A stretch of 64,000 nucleotides of DNA, taken from positions 62,001 to 126,000 of the forward strand of contig RMBW01000043.1 in NCBI GenBank assembly GCA_004009845.1, given 5' to 3'. This stretch comes from Davidsoniella eucalypti. Taxonomy: Eukaryota > Ascomycota > Sordariomycetes > Microascales > Ceratocystidaceae. This document shows positions 1 to 11,120 of this stretch, piece by piece. A program made the position numbers and the translations under genes. Position 1 is the first letter of the stretch. Every line of letters starts with the position of its first letter. A model generated the notes under the pieces. The model had not been told where the DNA came from and did not search any database. It saw only the letters and a list, made by a program, of their open reading frames with translations.

Positions 1-1769
1 GCTTGACGCCACTCTGGATAGCTACTAAGCGTTTCACTTCATCTACAACGCCCACAAATGTATGATTGCTGATTATATCTGCCAGCTCAGCATGCGAATC
101 ACTACGAACTTCTGCCCGTAGTTCTTTGACGCTGCGAAGGCTGCATTTCGTAGGTTCCTTGTTGTTCAACTGATAGTCTGGCATACTAGATGGAGTCTCT
201 TCCATATCCGCTTCGCCACTGAGGTTGCCTTGAAGTTCACTATGAAGCTGATTGACCTGGAACATTGTTGTGATTTTCCGAGCGCTGTTATCGGTCCGAA
301 CAAGGTTATTGGAATAACGCCTTCTTTTAGCTGACGGAGCAGAAACCACATTTTCAGGCAAAGCTTCTTCTTTGTCCGTTGCTGGAGCAGATGACCCAAC
401 TAGTCTAGGCAGAAGCGTCTGTATCATGAATGTCCTGCTTTTATCATGCTCTGACAGCTTGCTGCTTATTGAACTGCATATCAGCTGGGTGATTTCTTCT
501 TCGTTGAGAAAATGCACCTCTTTCTTTGTAGGGTGGACGTTGACATCTACCCGACTAGGCTCAACCTCCAGGCTTAGATAGATGAAGGGGTGGCCTCCTT
601 TTGGAAGATAAGGGAGATACATCTGCTCTAGGGCCTTCCGTACAGTTGTTGACTCCACACAGCGGTGATTTATGAAGAGCAAGAGCACCGTCTTTTTGCC
701 ACTGTAGTTGGCGTTGGTGCTGTAGCCGTTCGCCTTGAAACCGTAGCGAGCGTCCTCGACCGAAAACTCAACTAGCTCATCAGCCACTCCAGACGAGTGT
801 ATTTGGCGAATACGATCTACTTTGGTTGCGTTCGCAATGATGGATATGCCTGAAGAGTTGTCACCTTGCTTTCGACACGAAAAGGAGACATGCGAGCAGT
901 GAACTGCGTATTTGCCTACCATGTCTATGATCTTGTTGTATTCCTCAGCAGGCGACCGGAAGGCTCTACGGCGAGTTGGCATATTGTAGAACATGTCTTC
1001 GATTTTGATAGTAGTACCAACACGACCAGCTACAGCCTTTGGTTCGGCTGACTGGCCGGGCTTAGCAGAAGCTGGTTTGCCATCTTGATAGACGGCTTGC
1101 CAAGCAACAGGCGAGCTCTGAGTCTTAGTAGTCACAGTTAGGTGGGCGATTTGACTGATACTTGACAACGCCTCACCACGGAAGCCATACGTAGCAATCG
1201 ATTCTAGATCCTCAAAGGCGGATAATTTGCTGGTAGTGTGCCGTTCGCATAGGATAGCAAGGTCATCTTTCTAGCACACTACTGGTCAGTATAAACGACA
1301 CTCGTAAGGCAAAAACAAGGGGGTTTGTGGCAAAAAAAGGGAATCAAGGCAAAAAGGCAAAAAAAGAGGGCTGACAAGGCGAAACAGCACTGAAGTGATG
1401 TTGATGTTGGACGATAGATTCGTGAGGGCGTTAACATGTACTTACTTCTATGCCGCTTCCGTTGTCAACCAACTGCAACAGCTTGAGGCCTCCTTCTTTG
1501 ACTGTGACTTCGAGAGCCGTAGACCCAGCATCAACTGAATTCTCGATGATTTCCTTGAGCGCGTTGACGGGCGCAATAATGATCTCTCCAGCTGCGATTT
1601 TGTTTACGACGTTGGGATCAAGAGGCTGCGCAGATTGTATGATAAGCCATGCGTGTCGTAAACAATGGTGAAGATAAGAAAGGGGGGGGGCGAGTTATTA
1701 GCGTACCCTGATTCTTCGAGAGGTTTTGGGCTCTGGAAGAGCAGCTTCTGGAGCTGAAATGGAGTCCAT
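1..1769 (-). CDS. MLH1: DNA mismatch repair ATPase MLH1 (5' part, truncated by window edge)
   Basis: MutL-family GHKL ATPase. In eukaryotes it pairs with Pms1/Pms2 and acts after MutS homologues recognise a mismatch in the nucleus. Exons read on the minus strand: 1769-1707, 1625-1446, and 1270 running off the window start; introns are 81 and 175 bp with GTACGC and GTAAGT donors. All junctions are phase 0. About 504 residues are visible. They show motif I (KIAAGEIIIAPVNALKEIIE, then NSVDAG), motif II (DNGSGIE), motif III (TYGFRGEALSSIS) and the transducer-domain signature VDVNVHPTKKEVHFL. Motif III and the surrounding ATPase domain match the MLH1 branch better than PMS1. The C-terminal dimerisation domain lies outside the window. 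The ATG at 1769 was chosen because it opens a short N-terminal exon that splices in frame to the conserved block. Upstream is about 1 kb of spacer. Identity is confident; only the 3' end is unseen. Confidence 0.93.
1682..1690 (+). repeat. G9 homopolymer inside MLH1 intron 1
   Basis: Nine consecutive G on the plus strand, read as C9 in the MLH1 transcript, lie 17-25 nt downstream of the intron 1 donor. Seen directly. Confidence 0.9.
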
Positions 1770-2056
1770 TGTGTGATTGATGAAATTTTATGTCGAGTTG
1801 GCAAGGTGTGTGGTTGATGATGGAAGAAAGAGAGCAAGCCGCCCGACCAATAGAAATAAAAAGATATAAAGTGCAGCCACTCCCGCTGCATTCGTAGCTC
1901 TTGCAATTTCGCTCTTCCAAAAAAACAACAAGAACTATTATAGTGCTTTATTTATCACATTAGTGAGGATATCTCTTTACCGTAGGCGGCTCTCCTTCTA
2001 TTTTTTACTGACTATTATTCCCTTTTTATGCCCTTACAACGGCATTCGACAACACT
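1770..2056 (-). promoter_or_regulatory. MLH1 upstream region
   Basis: The first 290 bp upstream of the MLH1 start, ending at a small plus-strand ORF. If that ORF is real, this is a bidirectional promoter. I see no identifiable factor site. The assignment rests only on position. Confidence 0.35.
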
Positions 2057-2245
2057 ATGAACAACTCATCCCATCCTTCTTCTCCATGCCCGAGCTCTTT
2101 TGAAAGCCAGTTCCGCGGACAAGCTGCCAATAAACACTCTGAACTGCGCCTGGTCAACGATCCCCCACAAGTTCGAGATTCGCTACAGCTTCGCATAACT
2201 CATTACGAAGCCCTGGTAATGGGCGACACTAAGAAGAATGCTTAA
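2057..2245 (+). CDS. possible small protein, 62 aa, unrecognised
   Basis: An ATG-initiated ORF that ends in TAA, divergent from MLH1. Its codons look more like a gene than the surrounding spacer, with many C-ending codons and no low-complexity runs. The N-terminus is Ser/Pro-rich (SSHPSSPCPSSFESQF), followed by a mixed-charge segment (RGQAANKHSELRLVNDPPQ). There is one Cys, no membrane segment and no signal peptide. I do not recognise a family. It could be a small conserved fungal protein, one exon of a larger gene, or a chance ORF. Confidence 0.3.
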   Translation: MNNSSHPSSPCPSSFESQFRGQAANKHSELRLVNDPPQVRDSLQLRITHYEALVMGDTKKNA

Positions 2246-2785
2246 GCTAGCTACGACCAGCCTAAGTCGGCGCTTCTTAGACTGCTTCATCCTCTTTTTC
2301 ATTGCTGTATACTATCAGCTGGGTTTACGCACGGCAGCAGCATCGACCGGGAGATATGCATGGGCAGGAGCATTCGTAAATTCATCTCTAGTCCTTCTGC
2401 CCTCATGACATTAGTAATAACAATTTCTAGAGCTGGAACTTTGCTTATTTGAGATTATATAAATATTATCCTGTACGTCTATTCACCAAACAATGCAAGT
2501 ACTGTTGTCTTTTATTACTATTATACTAATAAGTACCACGTCAGTCAACGCATAAGATGGCTAATCATCTAAGCCATATCACTACTAGCCTTCGTACAAC
2601 ACAAAAGACTATACCTCTAAGGCGCCCGAAACTCGACCACCAACGGTCTTGTTTGTAAGGCGAGATTCCAACTCCAGAGGCCTATCCACCACACTAACAT
2701 ATCGAAGACACCAAGGGTCACCCGCTAGAAGGACGATATGCAACGGTACATGCGGGCTTCTACGCCAGCTCGCGCCTGTTCACTT
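2246..2785. other. intergenic spacer
   Basis: 540 bp between the small ORF and the 3' end of the BTB-bromodomain gene. It holds short AT-rich stretches near 2450-2530 that could serve in 3'-end formation. Nothing else is recognisable. Confidence 0.5.
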
Positions 2786-4203
2786 TCATAAATCAGGCCC
2801 GTCCATCTTGGCTATCCATTTGGGCATTTCACTGAATTTGTCCTCGAATGTGCGCTCAAACTTCTTGCAGTCGATGTAGATTGGGTCTGTTTCTTTCCAG
2901 TATGCATAACAGTTTGCGAATATCTGCCGTACGTCCGCGGCAAACTCATCCGAGCTCTTATACTCGTTGCGCTCCATTTTCATTCGTATCGTGCTGAGAT
3001 CCATTGGCGACATGACCTTCTCAAGATAATCGGGTACGCCATCTGCTGTTGGATCAACGGGTTGTTTGAAAGGCTTTACCAAACGTGTCCAGAAACCTAC
3101 ATTGTGTTAGCTTATCAGACCACCTGTACACTATCAGGATAGATACAATGCGAATCTTAACATCTGTATTTAGTATCATTAATTCAACTCTAACTTACCA
3201 GGTCCAGACAACATGCGGTGTAAGAGATCTGCACAGAAATTGACCTTCTGGTCGGGCCCAGGAGGGACCTTTGGCATACCACTGAAGCGGCGTTTTGTCT
3301 CGGTATAGACGCTGCTTGGGGGTACGAATGTCTTCTTGAGCATGTTGGGTCTCGGCGTAGATGTTGTCAGGCTCGGACGTCTCTTCCGAGGATTTGCGTC
3401 ACCTCCCATTGACCCGTGAATAGATGTCCCGCGAGCTCGTTTATGGGCCCTCTGGTCGTCGTCGTGTTGAGGATACCCGGGGACACTTCGTTCTTTCAGA
3501 AGAGTCATGAGAATGATTAGTTCACCAAGAACATCTTTTGGTAACGCATTTACAAAGTCGGACTTGTCATCTGCATCGCGAACGAACTCGGCTGCCCACG
3601 TTAAGAGAAGCTCCCTTATATCAGAGCCTTTGGGAGTCTCTTCCCATACTCTGACTATCAGCGGTGCTGCTGGAATCCGGCCTGTTTTCTCTCGCACGTA
3701 ACACATGGCTTCGATGGTGTGTTCACAGAGACCATCGATATCCAGGTCTTTCCCTGCTTGCCAAAGTGCTATGAGCAGTTCAAATGTGGGCAGTTCTTCT
3801 TCTGGGATAACATCACGCATAAACAGATAGTGCTGCACAAGAGCAAAGACTTCCGGTCTTAGCTTGGGCAGCTTGATGACATTCTCTATAGTTTCCTGGG
3901 AAACTAACGCGAAATGATGACGAAAGAAGCTGGAAGACGAGGCAAGTAGATCCTTCTGTATGCCAAATGCGGTTTCATTTTCCCCCACAAGAATGACGGC
4001 AAATGACGCATGTGGTTTTCTGTGGCTGGTGTTAGCTGAAGATTTCCAACGTGTTTTTGCTAGGATATATATATATATATATACAGGTATATCCATCCCA
4101 GAGACAGAGGCAGAATAAAGACTTACAACCATGAGAAATCTGATTCCGTTGATGGCGGGTTCGACGGCGTACGTCCGTCGTTTGCCGAGGTAAAGGATGA
4201 CAT
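2786..4203 (-). CDS. BTB/POZ-like plus bromodomain protein, 402 aa
   Basis: Three exons: 4203-4127, 4019-3199 and 3096-2786; introns 107 and 102 bp, GTAAGT donors, phases 2 and 1, total 403 codons with stop. Residues about 30-120 resemble a BTB/POZ fold (FAVILVGENETAFGIQKDLL, then SSSFFRHHF), followed by a helical region to about 205. A basic, low-complexity linker (KRARG, PRKRRPSL) could be a nuclear localisation signal. Residues about 300-402 form a C-terminal bromodomain (PVDP, VPDYLEKVMSPMDLSTI, IFANCYAYW). In a canonical bromodomain the residue after the last Tyr of this motif is the acetyl-lysine-binding Asn; here it is Trp366. A chromatin-associated adaptor or regulator is inferred. 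An upstream in-frame Met (4308) would add 35 residues, but the ATG at 4203 has the simpler context. The intron 1 acceptor was chosen for phase and BTB continuity. Confidence 0.8.
4068..4083. repeat. short (AT)n tract in intron 1 of the BTB-bromodomain gene
   Basis: An alternating TA run lies inside the first intron. Seen directly. Confidence 0.8.
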
Positions 4204-7200
4204 TGTAGGGTAATGATCCGGGGACAAGATCACAGACCTAGGGTGATGGGTGCTATGATTCGAGACTTGGCAGAGTCGGCAAAGGTAAAGCCCGGGACAA
4301 TGATACAATGGAATGGCAAATGGAAACCCAAATGAATGTGTTGTTGCTATGTGGCTTATCCGATGGGATGAGGAGTGTTGTACAAATATAACAAGACTAT
4401 CCCAAATTAGGGTAGGCGTTAAACGAAACTACGTGAAATGGGTGCATTAGTATGGTGAAAGTGATGCTGTAATGGAAACGTAGATGTTATGACATATAAG
4501 AGGGTGAGATGGGGATGGAAAAGAATGGCATGAGTAAGTAGAAGAAAGAAGAGAAACTTATGGGGAGGAACTGAAGAGGATGGAGTGAAAATGGATGTAC
4601 GAGGGTCGACGGCACACGACTAGATGAGGGTGAAGTTGAGTAGAGGCATATACTATTAGTGTGATATGCGTGTCAGGAGATGAAAAGAAAAGAAGACGCT
4701 GATCTCATGAGAACTAACACGACGATAAACAACTCTAGTATCTGCCTAGGGCTATGCCAGTCAAGATCTAGGAGACGCCTGTTTATTGCTAAGAAGATCT
4801 GTCTTACTTGCTGGTAGGGCCGCCTGTGTTTCTTCTTTCTATTTTGAGTGATGATATAGATGCTGGTAATGATATAGGTAGATCAAGACAACGTGATGTC
4901 AACACGGCTAGTCAGGGCATGTAAACAGCTGGGATGAGATAGTAACAAGAACAAGTGCAGGAAGCCGATATAGGCATGTCCTGGTGTGCCTAAGATTCGG
5001 GCTGTTGAGATGCAACTGTGCACTGAGACGATGCCAAGTCGGCGACAAAGAGTTTGCGGCTAAGATGAGACGATGTATGTGTAGTGTGTAGTGTAGGTAG
5101 GTATAGGGTTATGGTGTCTGAATGTATCTTTGTGGACGGGTATGTGCATTATGTGAATAGGTGTGAATATTGATAGATTTGCGAGTCATGTGTGGATATG
5201 CATGTATATAAGCCAGTAAATCTAGTGTGAGGCCTATCCCGATTAAGCACAGCCACTAACCACGTATAGAACCAGTGAATCTGAGCAGCGAGTAGAGAAG
5301 AGCACGAAGACGGATAATTCAGTATGCAAGTAGTTCTTTGATAGTAAGAGTTGCTGTAGATAGTGTGTACTAAGATACGATAGAAGTAGGGTAGAGGGTA
5401 AAGCTAGCTGCCACAGAGCTATCAGAGGCGCAGAGGCTCTATTAACGTGTCAGACGTACCTATAAAGAAGCTTGCGCAACCAAGATCTGGTCTTCTTCTT
5501 CTTGGAGATAGAAAGGGAGCGAAGAAGAGAGGAAGAAAATATTAGACGGAATAGACGTTGGAGGGTGTGATCCAATGCCGGATTCTAGAAAATCTGCAGT
5601 ATTTTTTCTTTCTTTCTCTGATCTGGCCACTTTGAATCCAAGAAAAACAAAAACAGAAAATTAAAAACATTAAAAAAATTAAAAAAGAATTACAGCAAGG
5701 AGTCTCTAGAACTGTATTGGATCACCACAAACATATGATGATATATATGGTTCGATTAAAATCAGAATAAGTGGGGCTTATGTGGCTGCGCTTCTTTCGT
5801 AGTGTGGCGCCCAGATCTCGTTCAAGTCTAGTCGTTGGTTTCTAGCTGTTTTAATTAGAGAAAAGGGTAGGGCACTCCCTAGTATAACCGTCCATAAAGG
5901 TGCCGTTTTGGTGAATGTCGTTTCATATTATGATATGCTCTAATCTAGAGATGGTTGATGTGCTGACAAAATCTACGGGATCTAGCTCACTGTGGCGTTG
6001 CCTGTATGTAGTTGGTTTTACTTTCATTGCCTAAAGCGCAGTCCTTTTTGTAGCGTTGCAGCAGCATAGTAAAAAAGGGAAACGGTCACGAATAAGATCA
6101 TCTCTTATTTCAGTATCGATCGCTCTATCGCCTAGTCAGCCAATGCTGGGTTGTTTCCTTGCTTGGAAGCTAGACTTGGCTTCTTACTAGGCTCTTATCA
6201 GATCATGAGTGAGTTGTACATTCTCACAGCCTTTTTCTTTGCTACGGAGAGGTTTTCGACAGACTGCTCAGGTACTGGCAGCAGCTGTTGCAGTATCAGT
6301 CACTACTACGTAGCCATGTCCACCAAATACACCTTAGAATCACATTAGTTGTGACATGTCTTGCTTCTCGTATATTTGTCGATTGTCCTATTGTTAACTG
6401 GATAATGCGCCTATCTTATAACAATGACACCAAATCAACAACACGTGTTACCCGAGCTTGTTGTCTGGAACAAAGCAAAACAAAACTAATGATGCCACTC
6501 GCAGATTTGCCGCGAAGGTCAGAGCTCGTCTACCAACAACTAAGGCATCTATGTAGTCGCTGCTCTCATTTTTCTGTCTAGGCCCGTCTAGCCTTGGTGA
6601 TTAGTGCCTAAAAGAGATATCCGAGCTCAGGGATGCTGAAGTGGGCTCACTAACTCATCTCAAACGAAGTAGTATTACATTATGTATTGATTACCGGACA
6701 TAGTATACTTTTCACGATATTTCCTTTTTTGCACCTTGTTATGCAAGTCTTTTTTTACCAGCCTTATCGTATATCCTACTTCAAATCCTTCCCTCTCGTT
6801 GCTAGTGTTGCTGTCGTCGTACTTTGCCACGTTTTGTGCTTTTATCACTTATAATCCTTGAGCTTGCCTTGTACTTCACGGGCTTTAGCTTCAGTCGAAT
6901 TGTTATTCTCCTCGTGGTAGATATAATACGCAATAGTATAGCAGGCAAGATACATCGTAACTTTAATTTACCGTTTGCTGATTACAATTACATGTGTAGT
7001 TTAAGATCATAAATACTAGGGTTAGCGTAGTCGGTAGGGTTAAGTACCCATATCAAAAGTCGAGATGGATGTTATTCTTAAATTATGCTGAAGATGGCCT
7101 GATCTGAATTTCGGGGTTGAAAACAAGAATAGATTTGAGCATGATATGCTTCATATAGAGTCTATCTCGATAGAGACTAGATGGTATGATAGTATATTTT

Positions 7201-7873
7201 ACGTACGCGTTGATGGCGCTCACTAACTTATATATCGTGATCTCTTTATAGAAAGATAACAGATAGACTTGGGCTATCGACCGACAGAGTGAGTACCACA
7301 CTTTGTATGGTGAGACTTGCAAGTATGATAGTGTCAAGACTTTCCAAACATGCCTATCACAAAGTGATCTGTCCTTGATAACACCAGCAACGACATCTGT
7401 GATAGTGTTGCGTCTAGTGAGGTTTGACAGCCATCGTCTTGTCAGCAGTAACTGACTGGCTGTGCTCGCGAACCATGATTACCATCTAGAACCGCACGTA
7501 GTATCTCCCCTCCCTCGAACTTCGAGCCGCATATAGCCATGGCTATAGTTGTAGCCACTGCTGTATCCAACCACATATCTCTCATGATACAACGCACGAG
7601 ATGAGGTTGGGCGATAGTTTGCTGCCAAGTGGTTGCGCCGTGACCTCGAACAGAAAAACAAACCAGCGATACCAGGAACGTTCTTACATTGCTTTGCTTG
7701 TCGTTTCTGGCGACGGGTCACCGCGACGCGAACCTTTTTCTTGCCTTGGTTCCTGTGTTGACATCTGCTTTGGTGTTCATGTTGGTGTTTTCCTCCTTGA
7801 CTGGTTTTGAGACTGATACACTGGTAATTAGCACGGACGTTGGAGTTGTTGATTGCCAGAATGACACGCGATA

Positions 7874-7956
7874 CAAACCAGCAAAGATATACACGGGCCA
7901 GTCGTAACGGATCTCAATAGCTATATCAGCTCGCAAACCAGCAAAGATATACGGGC
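7874..7956. repeat. direct repeat pair of about 23 bp
   Basis: The segment CAAACCAGCAAAGATATAC followed by GGGC occurs at 7874-7898 (with an extra AC before GGGC) and again at 7934-7956. Copy starts are 60 bp apart. Confidence 0.85.
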
Positions 7957-8967
7957 ATCAGGCTGAAGGTAGACACGCTATCTCGAGCTACATATAGCAC
8001 CATATGGACTTGTTGCGGGCCATCTGTAGGAGATAATTGAAACCACCGAAGGGCTGACGTGTCGACAGAAGAAGAAGGCCGAAGAAACCCTAGACAAGCT
8101 GTAATCGTATCGTTTTCGGTTTCCTTTTCCAGTCGTCTATTATCTTTCTCTAGTCTAATATTGATCCAGAACCCTCATTTTCGACCGCCCTCGTACAATC
8201 TCCAGTGCCAATATCTCGGCCTCGTTTGCCGCCCAGCTGCCTATAACAACGTCATCGAAACTATTTCAGGCCATGCCATTACTCTACGCTGTATTGCCGC
8301 ATCATCTATAGCACGTCATATATATCCATACTATAGGAGTGTATACTGTGTATTGTTACATGGTGGTAACGGAGTACGGCATCAGAAGAATGGTGTCATC
8401 ACCACGCCCGAAAACACGGCTTGTGCTTCGCTTTGCACTTGATAGTAAAACACAGTCATTATAACTGTCTAAAACATGGACTATTTTCAGTAATATCAAG
8501 CGTCGATGACCTCATAACTGCCATATAGAGCTGCATAGATGCAAAACAACGAAGAAGCCGAGAGCGAGATGCCACTTTCCTCCCGGGTTACGAGCAGGCT
8601 CGAAAAGAGGCAGCAGAAGTAGAAGCAAAGAGGGGGGCTGAAAATGAGGCCTGGAGAAAGCGAACAAAGAATATGAAAGACACGAATAAAAACGAAAACA
8701 AGTCTTCACGTTGCACGTCGGAGTCCACCGGCACTCTTGCGTTACGACACTAGTTTTTCCAAATGTCAGAGGCGGACATGGAGAAGAGGACAGAGAAGGA
8801 CAAAGCAAATGAGCTAGCAGTGCCTTGATAGTATCAGATGAGTAGCCTCGGATTCTGATGTTCGACTAATGCTCTGGCATTGCTACTCGCTTCGTCTCTC
8901 TATCTCTCTCTTCTTCTTACACATCACCATCTTTCTCTCTTTGAAACACCCCCCACCAACGACGAAA

Positions 8968-9261
8968 ATGATCCGGAACTGTAGAAAAGTTGCAATATCG
9001 CCCGAGGCCGACACTAGCTCACACAGCCCGTCCAGACTCTCTTGGCGGCCCCTGAGACTTGAGGCCATGTGTAACGCTGTAAGAGACCTATGGCATACAG
9101 AAACAGCTACGTTGCAAGCCAGACGACCAGCCATGTTCTCTAAAGAGAAATGGCATATCGACGGCAAGACTTCCTGGTGCCTTGTTGAGTTGTTGGGGGC
9201 GTGTCTAAGTTTTGTGAATTATCTATTGCACAAATATATATTGGCGAGACCGGTATCGTAA
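8968..9261 (+). CDS. weak candidate ORF, 97 aa, unrecognised
   Basis: An ATG in a favourable context (CGAAAATGA) follows about 100 bp of CT-rich sequence resembling a fungal 5' leader. The product is basic, begins MIRNCRKVAISPEADTSS, and has no domain I recognise and no signal peptide. The C-terminal 25 residues are moderately hydrophobic (LGACLSFVNYLLHKY). It sits alone in the gene-poor region. It may be a chance ORF. Confidence 0.15.
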   Translation: MIRNCRKVAISPEADTSSHSPSRLSWRPLRLEAMCNAVRDLWHTETATLQARRPAMFSKEKWHIDGKTSWCLVELLGACLSFVNYLLHKYILARPVS

Positions 9262-11076
9262 GCATATAAGATCAGTGCGTTCCGTGCTTTAGATAGGCTA
9301 ACTAGTTAGTCATGCCTGTGCCATTATCAAGGGAAAAGAGAGTGAGATATAAAAAAAGGCTATATATTCGGACGATCTTATGTGCCAGCTCAGAAGATAC
9401 TGAATCCGTACTGGCATATAACAATCTCCTCTCTTGACCCTGTTTATGTTTTGTATTAGTGTAGCCATGATAAATTCCTATCCCATGGCACGGCGCAAGA
9501 CAGCCTAAAAAACGGCAGACTATTAGAAAAAAAAGAAAAGCAAAAATCAAGGCACTTTTCAGGTTGGTATACCTCACCCCGACACGAAACTTGGGTCAGG
9601 AATCGTTGCATAGATCATGGCAGACACCCAGAGGGCAGCCTAGTCGGACAAACAGACACAGAAACATTAGGGAAGCCATGGGCCCTTGAGGTGCTGAACT
9701 TCTGTTGAGGCCCATCCCATCGACTTCGACAGCGATGGGGGCCACGAAGATACTGGGTCGAGGTGTGTGCCTTCTGGGCCAAAGGCTTGACTGGGCTACG
9801 TCACTGATACGGGCTCCTCCGCTATGCTATGTTGTCGAAGAGAATGGCTCTAACTGGCTCTTTGCTTGCGATTTTCGCAGACGCGGCTCGCATGTCTCAA
9901 TATACGTCTATAGTTGCTAGTTTCTTGCCCGGCCATATTTCTAATCCGCAGAACGACCGCACATCAATAATCACATTATGCCAGGCCTTCTTGCTTCGTC
10001 ACTGTGATTTCACCGCAGTGTTTGTTATCAAGGCTACAAATATATGTCCCAGTGTTTGCCTTCCTTCGGTGATTATCGATACGTGGCCCAGAACTATAGG
10101 TGATGGACGTGGCAACCCATTCGTCGTTGCCGGGTTTGCTCATGCAAAAGCCCGACTGCGATGGGGGAAGCCCCTCTCCTGGCTCTTTCATTGGGCTCGT
10201 CTCATGATTATTGATTCGTAGGCAGCACACCCCTCCTTTATCGTGCGTGCCGTCATTTCTGCACTCCGTTGACCGCCTTTGTGGTGTGCCTGATGCTCAA
10301 ACAGCCGGAGAAAAGAAGACGTAGATATGGAAATGAAAATAGAGTGGCTATCTAGTCTAGTCTCTGTCCTGGTCGCTTGAGTTTACCGATCACAGTGTCT
10401 TCTTGAGAGCACAAGTGATCCTTTTTGTTGGACGCCAACGACGGAGATGTGAAATGAGGAGGCGTGTGTGAATGGATTGCTCTGCTAGACTCTTTTCTTT
10501 GCCTTTAGTCTATGGAATAGTCACCGTGCTGCTTCTCATATAATCTATATATGTACCTCCACCACCCCCCTCCCCGAATATCAACAGTGGCACTGAAACT
10601 TGAACACCGCGTACAAATGAAACCCGTGTGTCTCTATACGTGGCCGCTTTTGTCTTGGTATTCCCGAATCGAGATGATCGGTGTCTTGAGGCCGGAACGA
10701 AGGACACTGAAATGATAAGCTGGTTCTCTCGCTCGCTCCATGTTTCGTTGTTCCCGCCTTTTTTGATAGTTTCTTCCCGTAGTTCGTTTGTCTTTACTGT
10801 TGAGCTGAAAACTAGAACGGAATATACATACGAATCAGAGGTTAATTTCTTCCCAGGGCTCACGACATAAATCTAGTGCAGAGAGAGAGAGAGAAAGAAG
10901 ATAAGAGAAGAAAAAGGAAAAAAAAGAAGACAGAAGAGTAATGAGAAAATGGCTGATTGGCGTGGATATTCACTACATTAGATCCTTGTATTTTTTAGTT
11001 CTGTAGATGCGCCATGTTGGCCCACAACAAACGATGTCTGGCTTGAGGCCATACCTATTAGCCAATTATAGATTTA

Positions 11077-11120
11077 TAGGCTACGTATATCTCAATTCTA
11101 GGCTACGTATATCTCGATTC
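11077..11120. repeat. 22-bp tandem duplication
   Basis: Two adjacent 22-bp units, each starting TAGGCTACGTATATCTC, differ at one base (A versus G at position 18). A partial third unit (TAGGCTA) follows directly. Confidence 0.9.

Noticed and set aside
2057..2245. Idea that the small ORF is a twin-CX9C mitochondrial assembly factor such as Cox23
   Set aside because: Only one Cys is present, so the CX9C pairs are missing.
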